From: Ewingella sp049889095
GTDB lineage: Bacteria > Pseudomonadota > Gammaproteobacteria > Enterobacterales > Enterobacteriaceae
DNA: 64,000 nucleotides
Strand: one strand, 5' to 3'
NCBI GenBank assembly: GCA_049889095.1
Contig: JBLJFK010000001.1
This document shows, in pieces, positions 50,829-57,890 of this stretch (position 1 is the stretch's first letter; each line of letters starts with the position of its first letter). Under the pieces are notes generated by a model. The model saw nothing but the letters and a program-made list of their open reading frames with translations, did no database searches and was not told the origin of the DNA. The position numbers and the translations under genes are program-made.

Positions 50829-51545
50829 TTACCTCACCAACCGTTGGGTCAGTCGTTTCTGCAATGCCAGAGGCAGCAGGGCGATCGTTTTTAGTAACAG
50901 GGCAAACAGCGGTGGGAACGCAATTTCACTTGCGCCGCGTGCCAGCCCATCACGGATATATTTAGAGGCTTTCTCGACGGTGACCATCATCGGCATCGGG
51001 AAATCATTGCGCTCTGTCAGCGGCGTTTTAACAAAGCCGGGCATCACAAATGAAACGCGGATCCCACGCGGAGCCAGGTCAAGCGCCAAAGAGCGTGCGA
51101 AATAGGCTAACGCAGCTTTGGATGCGCCATAGGCTTCCGCCCGTGGTAACGGCACCAGTGAAGCGGTCGACCCGACCAACACCACCCGTGCGCCGGTTTG
51201 CAAACCCGGCAGTAACGCGTCAAGGCAGTTGATAGGGCCAATCACATTGGTGTTCATTACCCGCAACACTTTCTCGGCATCCACCACGCCGTTGTCCAGA
51301 TATTCACAGGTTCCGGCGCATAAAATAATGACATCAGCCTGAACCCATGCCAGTGACTCACGGGTTAGCGCCAGGTCGGTCATATCGAAAGTCAGGGTGT
51401 TGATGGTCGGGTTGGCGATGCTCAGGGCCTCAAGTTTGGCAGGATCACGCCCGCAGGCGGTGACTTTCCAACCATCGGCGGCATAGTCTAGCGCCAATTG
51501 CTTGCCGATGCCGGAACTGGCACCGGTGATCAATACATGACTCAT
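50829..51545 (-). CDS. Short-chain dehydrogenase/reductase
   Basis: 238 residues with TGASSGIG at 7-14 (NAD(P) binding), NTNVIGPINCLDAL near 98, the catalytic YGASK near 138-142 and VGSTASL. The C-terminal third is hydrophobic and basic (PPLFALLLKTIALLPLALQKRL), suggesting membrane association. It would reduce or oxidise a lipid-like substrate. The start overlaps the NTF2-like gene by four bases and the FAD gene follows seven bases later. Confidence 0.9.
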   Translation of the reverse strand: MSHVLITGASSGIGKQLALDYAADGWKVTACGRDPAKLEALSIANPTINTLTFDMTDLALTRESLAWVQADVIILCAGTCEYLDNGVVDAEKVLRVMNTNVIGPINCLDALLPGLQTGARVVLVGSTASLVPLPRAEAYGASKAALAYFARSLALDLAPRGIRVSFVMPGFVKTPLTERNDFPMPMMVTVEKASKYIRDGLARGASEIAFPPLFALLLKTIALLPLALQKRLTQRLVR

Positions 51546-51997
51546 GATGTTAACCTCGCCTTCAAGGCTTTGACTGCCGTTCCCAGCAGCGGAACGTGCT
51601 CGTACAACATGGCACCCATATCGTAATAATCGCGCTGGTAAATAATCATGCCGCTGGCCTGTCGCAAATAGCTGATACCATCCAGGGACAGGTCTTGCCC
51701 CTTTTTAAGCGAAGGATGGGAATAATCCATACGCCATAACAGCGTGGCTTCGCTGCCATACCGCTGTATGTGCTGAACATCAAACCGGCAATAGTTCACG
51801 CTTTTGAGCAACTGCCGGAAATAATGTTCCAACGCATCCACGCCGTTGTGCTGACCGACGGGGTCAATAAATTCAATCTGCGGATGATAAATTTGCGATA
51901 ACCGAGGCAGCTGACTGTCATCGAGATGACGATAAAAATCAGCCAGTCGCTCAAGAGTCTCCATTGAGTTGTCGAGATCAGCAGTGCTGTAGGTCAT
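51542..51997 (-). CDS. NTF2-like/SnoaL-type protein
   Basis: 151 residues: METLERLADFYRHLDDSQLPRLSQIYHPQIEFIDPVGQHNGVDALEHYF is the classic SnoaL-type N-half, with YSHPSLKKGQDLSLDGISYLRQASGMIIYQRDYYD in the second half. A cone-shaped ligand or enzyme domain, with the ligand unknown. The start overlaps the mlrA end by 20 bases, with GGGAGAAG upstream, so it is translationally linked to the regulator. It is the second gene of the nine-gene operon. Confidence 0.87.
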   Translation of the reverse strand: MTYSTADLDNSMETLERLADFYRHLDDSQLPRLSQIYHPQIEFIDPVGQHNGVDALEHYFRQLLKSVNYCRFDVQHIQRYGSEATLLWRMDYSHPSLKKGQDLSLDGISYLRQASGMIIYQRDYYDMGAMLYEHVPLLGTAVKALKARLTS

Positions 51998-52772
51998 GGT
52001 CTTCTCCCGAACGGAGGGATGATTCAGTCAGTAGCGCAGCGCTTCCTAGCAGGCCGATCGGTAGACCCTGCGCGTACCACTGTGCCAATTTATTTTTCTG
52101 CAAGCGCGTCAGGCGCCCTTCGGACCACAAGAGAATCTGGTGCGCGCGAATATTATCTAAATGTGGTTCTTCAAGCGGTTGCGGCAGCACGTCAATTTGC
52201 ACACCTTCTTCTCCACTGCGAATAATGGCTTCAAGCCAGAGCTCAGTGTTGTCCATCTGGCCCCATCCCAACAGCACCACCCGCACACCGGGTTTTTTAC
52301 GCGCTGCATTCAGGCACATCACGGCGTGTTCAATCAGGATGCCGTCCAGCAAATTGCGCAGCAGCATCAATGACGGGCCACCCGAGCTGAGCCGGGCGCG
52401 CAGCGGACGCAACACGTTATTGACCAGCGCAGTCGCCGGGTAATCGCGGCCCAGTTCGCTGAGCAACTGACGGACTTTATGCATACTGCTATTTTGCAAT
52501 GCGGCCAGCAGGCGATGCTCCGACTGCGACCAACCACTCGGTACAGCTTCAACTTTACCCTCCAGCAGGGCTTTTACCTGTCCGACCGGCACGCCACGAT
52601 TGATCCACGACAAAATGATGCGGATGGTGTCGAGGTCGCTGTCATCAAACAGCCGGTGTCCGCCTTCGCTGCGCTGAGGTTTAAGCAGGCCATAGCGGCG
52701 CTGCCATGCGCGCAGGGTGACGGGATTGATACCACAAATGCGGGCTACCTCTCCGATGCTGTACTGGGACAT
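51978..52772 (-). CDS. mlrA: MerR-family regulator MlrA
   Basis: 264 residues. The MerR helix-turn-helix MSQYSIGEVARICGINPVTLRAWQRRYGLLKPQRSEGGHRLFDDSD opens the protein and is almost identical to E. coli MlrA (243). The C-terminal half (about 90-250) is a cobalamin-domain relative, reading LLDGILIEHAVMCLNAARKKPGVRVVLLGWGQMDNTELWLE. The D-x-H-x-x-G cobalamin-ligand motif of light-sensing LitR/CarH is absent, as in E. coli MlrA. In E. coli it activates csgD and curli. Here it begins an operon with lipid-type genes and has a palindromic box upstream, which suggests autoregulation. Confidence 0.88.
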   Translation of the reverse strand: MSQYSIGEVARICGINPVTLRAWQRRYGLLKPQRSEGGHRLFDDSDLDTIRIILSWINRGVPVGQVKALLEGKVEAVPSGWSQSEHRLLAALQNSSMHKVRQLLSELGRDYPATALVNNVLRPLRARLSSGGPSLMLLRNLLDGILIEHAVMCLNAARKKPGVRVVLLGWGQMDNTELWLEAIIRSGEEGVQIDVLPQPLEEPHLDNIRAHQILLWSEGRLTRLQKNKLAQWYAQGLPIGLLGSAALLTESSLRSGEDHDLQHC

Positions 52773-52824
52773 AAGTTTTCCGAAATATTCATATCGTTAA
52801 TGTTTACTCTAGCTGGTATGAATA

Positions 52825-52857
52825 AACTTGTACAAGTTTATTGTTCTTGTACAAGTT
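52825..52857. promoter_or_regulatory. MlrA-type box upstream of mlrA
   Basis: AACTTGTACA, thirteen bases, TGTACAAGTT: ten-base perfect inverted arms, 53 bases before the mlrA ATG. From memory, the E. coli MlrA consensus is AAAATTGTACA and TGTACAATTTT around a spacer of about twelve. The match of the TTGTACA core makes autoregulation the most likely reading. Confidence 0.75.
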
Positions 52858-52885
52858 AGGGGCGGCGGTCAGAGGTCGTTTTAGA

Positions 52886-53045
52886 TTCAACTTCAACTTC
52901 AACCTCAACTTCAAGGTCGTGGGCGTCGGCCACACCGAACAAAGGGCGTCGCTTAGGCGGTGTGCTCATTTCTGGTTCGGGCCCGCTCGCAATAAACTCG
53001 CTCACCGTTTGCTCGGCGTCATTTTTGAATGCGGCCTGGACATTT
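52886..53045 (+). repeat. Structured intergenic repeat, copy C (shortened)
   Basis: Three to four TTCAAC-type units (one reads CCTCAAC), TTCAAGGTCGTGGGC, then GTCGGCCAC with one base missing from hairpin 1. Hairpin 2 is lost, and the sequence jumps to the CGGCGTCATTTTTGAATGCG end. It is a deleted copy lying between the mlrA box and the XRE-cupin gene. Confidence 0.75.
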
Positions 53046-53178
53046 TGAAGGTCAAAAATGGAATAGAGGGTTTTTAGGTGATGGATGGGCTGGCGGTTTT
53101 ACGATCAAAATCCTGTTGTTTTATTCTCAAATACGGAATAAGTTCTCTTTATTGAGATTTGATTTGGAGTGGGAACCC

Positions 53179-53748
53179 TTGGAAGACGAACATATAAATG
53201 ATGACATGCGGTTGGCGGAAAGACTGGCGGGTTTGCGGATAAACCAGGGATGGTCGCTGGACGTGTTGTCGGCGCAGACCGGTATCAGCCGGGCGACGCT
53301 TTCACGCATTGAGCGCGGGGAGAACAGCCCGACCGCCTCACTGCTCGGCAAACTCAGCGCAGCTTATGGGTTAACCACTTCCCGCCTGTTGATGGCGCTG
53401 GAGGATAACCCGCCAGAGCTTATCCGCCACGGGCAGCAGTCGGTATGGCGGGATACGGAAACAGGTTTCGAAAGACGTTCGGTTTCTCCGCCGGCTCACG
53501 GCTTTCGTGCCGAACTGATGGCTGGGAAGCTTAAAGCCGGTGCGACAATCTCCTATGATTCACCGCCGGTGGCTGGCCTGGAGCAACATATCTGGCTGCT
53601 TGATGGCGTGCTGGAACTGACACTCGATCAGCGCCATTTCCGGCTGGAAAAGGGTGACAGCCTGCGCTTCCACCTGTTCGGCCCGTCATCATTTCACGTT
53701 CCTGGGTCGAACGACGCGCATTACGTTATCGCCATCTCCCGGCCCTGA
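53179..53748 (+). CDS. XRE-family regulator with C-terminal cupin domain, second copy
   Basis: The start is not settled. TTG at 53179 gives 189 residues, matching the 192 of the paralogue at 321, and a GGAG lies upstream; ATG at 53206 is an alternative. HTH at about 10-65: ERLAGLRINQGWSLDVLSAQTGISRATLSRIERGENSPTASLLGKLS. Cupin at about 110-188 (SYDSPPVAGLEQHIWLLDGVLELTLDQRHFRLEKGDSLRFH). The longer open frame (to 53029) runs into repeat C. The GNAT gene following at 53797 is the likely target or partner. Confidence 0.85.
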   Translation: MEDEHINDDMRLAERLAGLRINQGWSLDVLSAQTGISRATLSRIERGENSPTASLLGKLSAAYGLTTSRLLMALEDNPPELIRHGQQSVWRDTETGFERRSVSPPAHGFRAELMAGKLKAGATISYDSPPVAGLEQHIWLLDGVLELTLDQRHFRLEKGDSLRFHLFGPSSFHVPGSNDAHYVIAISRP

Positions 53749-53796
53749 TTCCGCCGTAACTATTCACTCAAGTCATTGATCCCAAGGATAAGCAGC

Positions 53797-54333
53797 ATGT
53801 CGAAAAAAAATGAAGTGGTTGTGACCGAAGTGTTTGATGGCGAACTCAGCGCCGATGACCTGAATCAACTGGCTGAAACGCTGGATCAGGCGGTAGCGCA
53901 GGGGGCGAGTATCGGTTTTATTCCGCCTTTCGGACACCCGCAGGCGCTGGTGTTTTGGCAGAAACTCATTCCTGCATTCCGTTCAGGAGAGCGCCGTTTG
54001 CTGGTGGCGCGGCTGAACGGCAAGATTGTGGGCACAGTGCAACTTGCCGTCAGCCAGCCTGCCAACGGTATTCACCGTGCTGATGTGAATAAACTAATGG
54101 TTCACCCTCAAGCCCGCCGTCTGGGCATCGCCCGTTCATTGATGACTGCCATCGAGGCGATGGCGCGTGGCGCAGGTAAAACGCTGTTGGTACTGGACAC
54201 CATTTCCGGTGGCGCAGCCGAAGGGCTTTACACTTCGCTGGGGTATGAGATTTCGGGGCGAATTCCCCACTATGCGATGTCCACCGCTGGTGAGCTGGAG
54301 TCAACGACTGTGATGTTTAAGGTTCTGGAGTAA
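53797..54333 (+). CDS. GNAT-family acetyltransferase
   Basis: 178 residues from the ATG at 53797 (AAGGATAAG upstream). GNAT core: LLVARLNGKIVGTVQLA, VNKLMVHPQARRLGIARSLM (acetyl-CoA loop near 105-118) and LLVLDTISGGAAEGLYTSLGYEISGRIPHYAMS. The last part, with an aromatic GRIPHYA motif, is common in small-molecule N-acetyltransferases. Substrate not known. It stands 48 bases after the XRE-cupin gene and only three bases before the next GNAT gene, so the three probably form one unit. Confidence 0.86.
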   Translation: MSKKNEVVVTEVFDGELSADDLNQLAETLDQAVAQGASIGFIPPFGHPQALVFWQKLIPAFRSGERRLLVARLNGKIVGTVQLAVSQPANGIHRADVNKLMVHPQARRLGIARSLMTAIEAMARGAGKTLLVLDTISGGAAEGLYTSLGYEISGRIPHYAMSTAGELESTTVMFKVLE

Positions 54334-54336
54334 TAC

Positions 54337-54837
54337 GTGTCAGGAGAATTCAAGATCGAATTGGCGGATATTGCCAGTAAAGATGCTACACGTTTATTAG
54401 ATTTTCTCTCTGACTGTTTACAGCAAATCACTGGCGACAGCGGTGTCTCATCTTTTTCAGCGCAGGAAATGAATGAGGTGGGATCCTGTTTTGTGATCGC
54501 CCGTGATAACAAGGGTATTGCTGTGGGATGTGGTGCGCTGCGTAAGCTTGAAAGCGGTGTTGCAGAGCTGAAGCGGATGTATGCCCAACCTGAGTATCCA
54601 GGGTTAGGAACCTCAATACTGCATCATCTTGAGTTTCATGCCTGTCAGTTGGGATATCAGCAAATCTGGCTGGAAACCCGGCGCGTAAATAGGCGGGCTG
54701 TGGGTTTTTATCTAGCTCGCGGTTATCAGGAGATTGAGAACTACGGCCAGTATAAAGGCAAAACAGAAGCCGTCTGTTTTGCGAAAAATTTAGATGTTAA
54801 TGGCAAAGATAAAGTAAAAACCCAGACACGTATTTGA
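54337..54837 (+). CDS. GNAT-family acetyltransferase, second in tandem
   Basis: 166 residues from a GTG start at 54337, three bases after the previous stop. Core: FVIARDNKGIAVGCGALRKLESGVAELKRMYAQPEYPGLGTSILHHLEFHACQLGYQQIWLETRRVNRRAVGFYLARGYQEI. The acetyl-CoA loop QPEYPGLGTS lacks the usual R/Q-x-x-G-x-G arginine pattern but keeps the glycines. Substrate unknown. It ends just before repeat D. Confidence 0.83.
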   Translation: MSGEFKIELADIASKDATRLLDFLSDCLQQITGDSGVSSFSAQEMNEVGSCFVIARDNKGIAVGCGALRKLESGVAELKRMYAQPEYPGLGTSILHHLEFHACQLGYQQIWLETRRVNRRAVGFYLARGYQEIENYGQYKGKTEAVCFAKNLDVNGKDKVKTQTRI

Positions 54838-54842
54838 CCTAG

Positions 54843-55295
54843 ATGCTCCGGCCGCATTCAAAAATGCCGCCTAGTTAGAGGTGGAAGGTTCAGACCATGC
54901 TGTGATTTAGCTCCTCCCCCTGCCAAGGGGGAGGTTGGGAGGGGGTTGGCAGGCGATCCAGTACCTGAAGCTACACCCCATCCCGGCCTTCCCCTCGTGA
55001 GAGGGGAAGGAGCAAACCCAGTTCGGTTTTAAAAAAGAGTGGGACGCGTTCAAAACGACGTCGAGTGAACGATGAGAAACGGCGAGAGTGTTTTTTCGAG
55101 CTGGTCCGAACCCGAAATGAAGGAACCGCAATGCGGCGGTATTTTGCGGCTATAACGGAAGTACCTGAAACACGGCCATTGTGACTTGCGTAGCAATGGA
55201 GTGAATAAAACGCGGGATTGGTAAGGGGATTCGTTTCAATCCCCTTACCCCGGAGTGGGCCGGTGCCCACGACCTTGACCTTGACCTTAAAAAGT
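54843..55295 (-). repeat. Structured intergenic repeat, copy D (reverse orientation)
   Basis: Read on the minus strand, short AAGGTC units are followed by hairpin 1 GTGGGC-ACCG-GCCCAC (55255-55270) and hairpin 2 GGTAAGGGGATT ... AATCCCCTTACC with a six-base loop and twelve perfect pairs (55220-55249). The body also carries the CTTCCCCTCTCACGAGG and TTTTGCGGCTAT pieces of the family. An inverted repeat TTAAAAAG ... CTTTTTAA at 55287-55311 may terminate the phosphatase gene. Confidence 0.83.
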
Positions 55296-55324
55296 TTGCT
55301 TAGCTTTTTAAAGCGCTTAAAACC

Positions 55325-56131
55325 TTATTTCCCACTCCATGCCTGTAGGTTACTCTCACGAACCTTAAGTTTTTGCTCCGGCGTCAGCTTGTTGTACTCC
55401 GCCGCGAGGCCACTCTCCCAGTCACCGTACAGCGGGTTTGGCAATACGATGTACTGCGTGCCGAACTGGCTGTGGTTCTGGTTTACGAAGGCGCGGCGCT
55501 GGGTATTGTCTTTGTGATAAGTGGCCGAGCCAAAATCATTCAGATTGTCTCCGGCGTAGAGAACAATATTGTAACCAGCTGCTTTAATTGAATCGAAGCG
55601 TGTCTGTTTATTGGACGTATTGCTGCTCAATAACAGGGTTTTTTCATTTACGCCGGTGAAGCCGAGGTGGTTGAGGTTTTCCATGGTAGCGGCATATTCG
55701 CTGGTTTTGCGGTTAGACACGTAGAACATTGTGCCGCCGTGTGAATTCACATAATTAGCAAAATTAACCGCGCCCGGAACTGCCAGAGCCTGCTTGGCCG
55801 AAGTCCATTCAGACCAGGTTTTGCTGTCGAACGGCTGGTTGGCTTTCACCTGCCATGCGCTGTAGGCGCTGTTGTCGATCATCGTTTCGTCGAGATCAAC
55901 GACTACGGCTTTGGGTTTACCGTCGAGAGGCTTGGCATTATCAAACGCCACAGTGGCCATATTGAATGCCTGATAGGTTAGCGCCTGGTACTCACCAGAC
56001 TGCTGGAACCAGTTCAGCGCCATCACAGATTGATCGTTAAGCTTTTGTTGAGCATCTGTTTTTTGCTGCGCACAACCTGTCAGAGCCAGCATGATTAATG
56101 CACTGGTGGTACAAAGCGTCATCTTATTCAT
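55325..56131 (-). CDS. Acid phosphatase, e(P4) lipoprotein 5'-nucleotidase family
   Basis: 268 residues. Signal peptide with lipobox (LIMLALTGCAQQ, Cys20) suggests an outer-membrane or periplasmic lipoprotein. The HAD catalytic motif VVVDLDETMIDNS is at about 76-88, FYVSNRKTSEY at 137-147, and YAGDNLNDFGS at about 192-202, as in e(P4)-type class C acid phosphatases. It would dephosphorylate extracellular nucleotides or NMN. It is single, and the ERIC element lies upstream. Confidence 0.92.
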   Translation of the reverse strand: MNKMTLCTTSALIMLALTGCAQQKTDAQQKLNDQSVMALNWFQQSGEYQALTYQAFNMATVAFDNAKPLDGKPKAVVVDLDETMIDNSAYSAWQVKANQPFDSKTWSEWTSAKQALAVPGAVNFANYVNSHGGTMFYVSNRKTSEYAATMENLNHLGFTGVNEKTLLLSSNTSNKQTRFDSIKAAGYNIVLYAGDNLNDFGSATYHKDNTQRRAFVNQNHSQFGTQYIVLPNPLYGDWESGLAAEYNKLTPEQKLKVRESNLQAWSGK

Positions 56132-56181
56132 TCACTATCACCTTTTTAATGTAAGGAAAAATGCTCAATCATAAAAATGTC

Positions 56182-56308
56182 TATACCCAAGATAGTTCGA
56201 GTTGCAGGAAGGCGGCAAGTGAGAGAATCCTGATGAGCTTACTAAAGTAAGTGATTCGGGTGAGTAAACGCAGCCAACGCCTCTGCAACTTGAAGTATGA
56301 CAGGTATA
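56182..56308. repeat. ERIC element
   Basis: 127 bases, the canonical ERIC length, beginning TATACC and ending GGTATA. It contains GAGCTTACTAAAGTAAGTG and GATTCGGGTGAG in the positions of the ERIC core, and GTTGCAG ... CTGCAAC near the ends. It lies in the phosphatase-porin gap. Confidence 0.9.
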
Positions 56309-56400
56309 AAACTTTAGCAGATTCAGCAAACTACGAAAGGGGAAAAGGCCAGTTAAGAGACATATGCCGAAAGAATGGAAAAAGATGCAGGGAAAGGACA

Positions 56401-56431
56401 AAAAGAAAAAAGCCGGAGGGTGAGTCCGGCT
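56401..56431 (-). terminator. Terminator of the porin gene
   Basis: On the minus strand, AGCCGGA-CTCACCC-TCCGGCT is followed by TTTTTCTTTT. It lies about 50 bases past the porin stop. Confidence 0.92.
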
Positions 56432-56479
56432 AAATAATCAAAGACACAAAATAACAATGAGGTGTTTATTTTACTTAAA

Positions 56480-57589
56480 TCAGAACTGATAAACCAAACC
56501 AACAGCAGTAACGTCGTCGTTATTCAGACCCAGTTTGTTATTGTCGCCCAATTGGTTGATTTTATAATCTATATAGGTTGACATATTTTTGTTGAAATAA
56601 TAGGTTGCGCCAACGTCGAAGTATTTAACCAGGTCAACATCGCCGATACCTTCGATATCTTTGCCTTTGGTCTGTACATAACCCAGGGAAGGGCGCAGAC
56701 CGAAGTCGAACTGATACTGTGCCACCGCTTCAACCGTCTGCGTTTTATTAGCAAAACCGCTTCCAGCCGGTGCGCCTGTAATGCCAGCAGGGACGGTGAT
56801 GGCGATCATGTTGCGAGTTTCAGCATACATAGCGGCTAAATAAACACCGTTGGCATCATATTTCATGCCGCCAGTCCAGGCGTCAGCTTTATCACCTTTA
56901 CCGTAGGCCGAGGTGCTTTGGCCGGTAGTACGGTCAGATGATGCATAAGCGCCACCGACGCTCACGCCGGTATCACCCAGAGCGTACGTGGTAGAAAGAG
57001 CATAGCCGTCGCCGTTCGCCGTGCTGTTACTACGCCCGTCATCTTCGTTTTTACCCTGGTACTGAGCAGCCACATTCAGGCCATCAACCAGACCGAAGAA
57101 GCCGCGGTTACGGTAAGTAGCCACACCGTTGGTACGGCCCGTCATGAAGCGGTCAGCCTTGGTGTAGCCGTCGCCACCGAACTCAGGGAACATATCGGTC
57201 CAGGCTTCGACGTCATACAGTGCGCCGTAGTTACGGCCGTAATCGAATGAACCGTACTGACCGAATTTCAGACCCGCAAAGCCCAGACGGGTTTTGGTGC
57301 CGGTGGTGCTTGGCGTTTTACTGTCTGACTCTGCGTGGTTTGCCTGGACGTTATATTCCCACTGACCGTAACCGGTGATCAGATCGTTAATTTGCGTCTG
57401 ACCTTTAAAACCGAAACGCACATAACTCTGGTCACCATCATTGCCGGGAGCATCAGTGAAATAATGCAGACCTTTTACTTTCCCGTACAGATCAAGTTTG
57501 TTGCCGTCTTTATTATAAACTTCTGCTGCATGTGCGCCTGATGCAATCAACAGACCAGGAATTAAAAGTGCCAGAATATTACGTTTCAT
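56480..57589 (-). CDS. General porin of OmpC/OmpF/PhoE family
   Basis: 369 residues with a signal peptide (MKRNILALLIPGLLIASGAHA) then AEVYNKDGNKLDLYGKVKGLHYF, the typical OmpC start. Loop 3 has AWTDMFPEFGGDGYTKADRFMTGR, the constriction-zone PEFGGD motif. The final YDYKIN-like strand and the terminal VGLVYQF complete a sixteen-strand trimeric porin. Which of OmpC, OmpF or PhoE it equals cannot be decided by eye. In 57590-57890 I see only an A/T-rich leader with AAAGCTTT repeated, perhaps regulatory. Confidence 0.95.
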   Translation of the reverse strand: MKRNILALLIPGLLIASGAHAAEVYNKDGNKLDLYGKVKGLHYFTDAPGNDGDQSYVRFGFKGQTQINDLITGYGQWEYNVQANHAESDSKTPSTTGTKTRLGFAGLKFGQYGSFDYGRNYGALYDVEAWTDMFPEFGGDGYTKADRFMTGRTNGVATYRNRGFFGLVDGLNVAAQYQGKNEDDGRSNSTANGDGYALSTTYALGDTGVSVGGAYASSDRTTGQSTSAYGKGDKADAWTGGMKYDANGVYLAAMYAETRNMIAITVPAGITGAPAGSGFANKTQTVEAVAQYQFDFGLRPSLGYVQTKGKDIEGIGDVDLVKYFDVGATYYFNKNMSTYIDYKINQLGDNNKLGLNNDDVTAVGLVYQF

Positions 57590-57890
57590 GAATTTTTACC
57601 CTGCATTCTTTATTAAAAGCTTTGGTTGGAAAGCTTTATATGAAGTCTTGTAGAAAGACGCTATTCATCATTTTGCTGTGCATTTCGTATGAGCTCGAAA
57701 TTTTCTCAGCGAGGGTTTTTTACCGTACATATGTGATCAATTTATGACAATTAGAAATGAACTTTCTTTTTATTTGATAAATGAATGATGCGATTTGATT
57801 CAGTCACAACGATTTCGGGCTGCGTCGCAGGCCGGTCTGTGTGACAATGAACGCCAGATGCTCCTCAAAAACAAAATTTATAAGAGATGA

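Noticed and set aside
57590..57890. LexA (SOS) box for dinG
   Set aside because: No CTG-N10-CAG sequence with proper flanks was found in the 300 bases upstream; E. coli dinG also has a weak site, so absence is not decisive.
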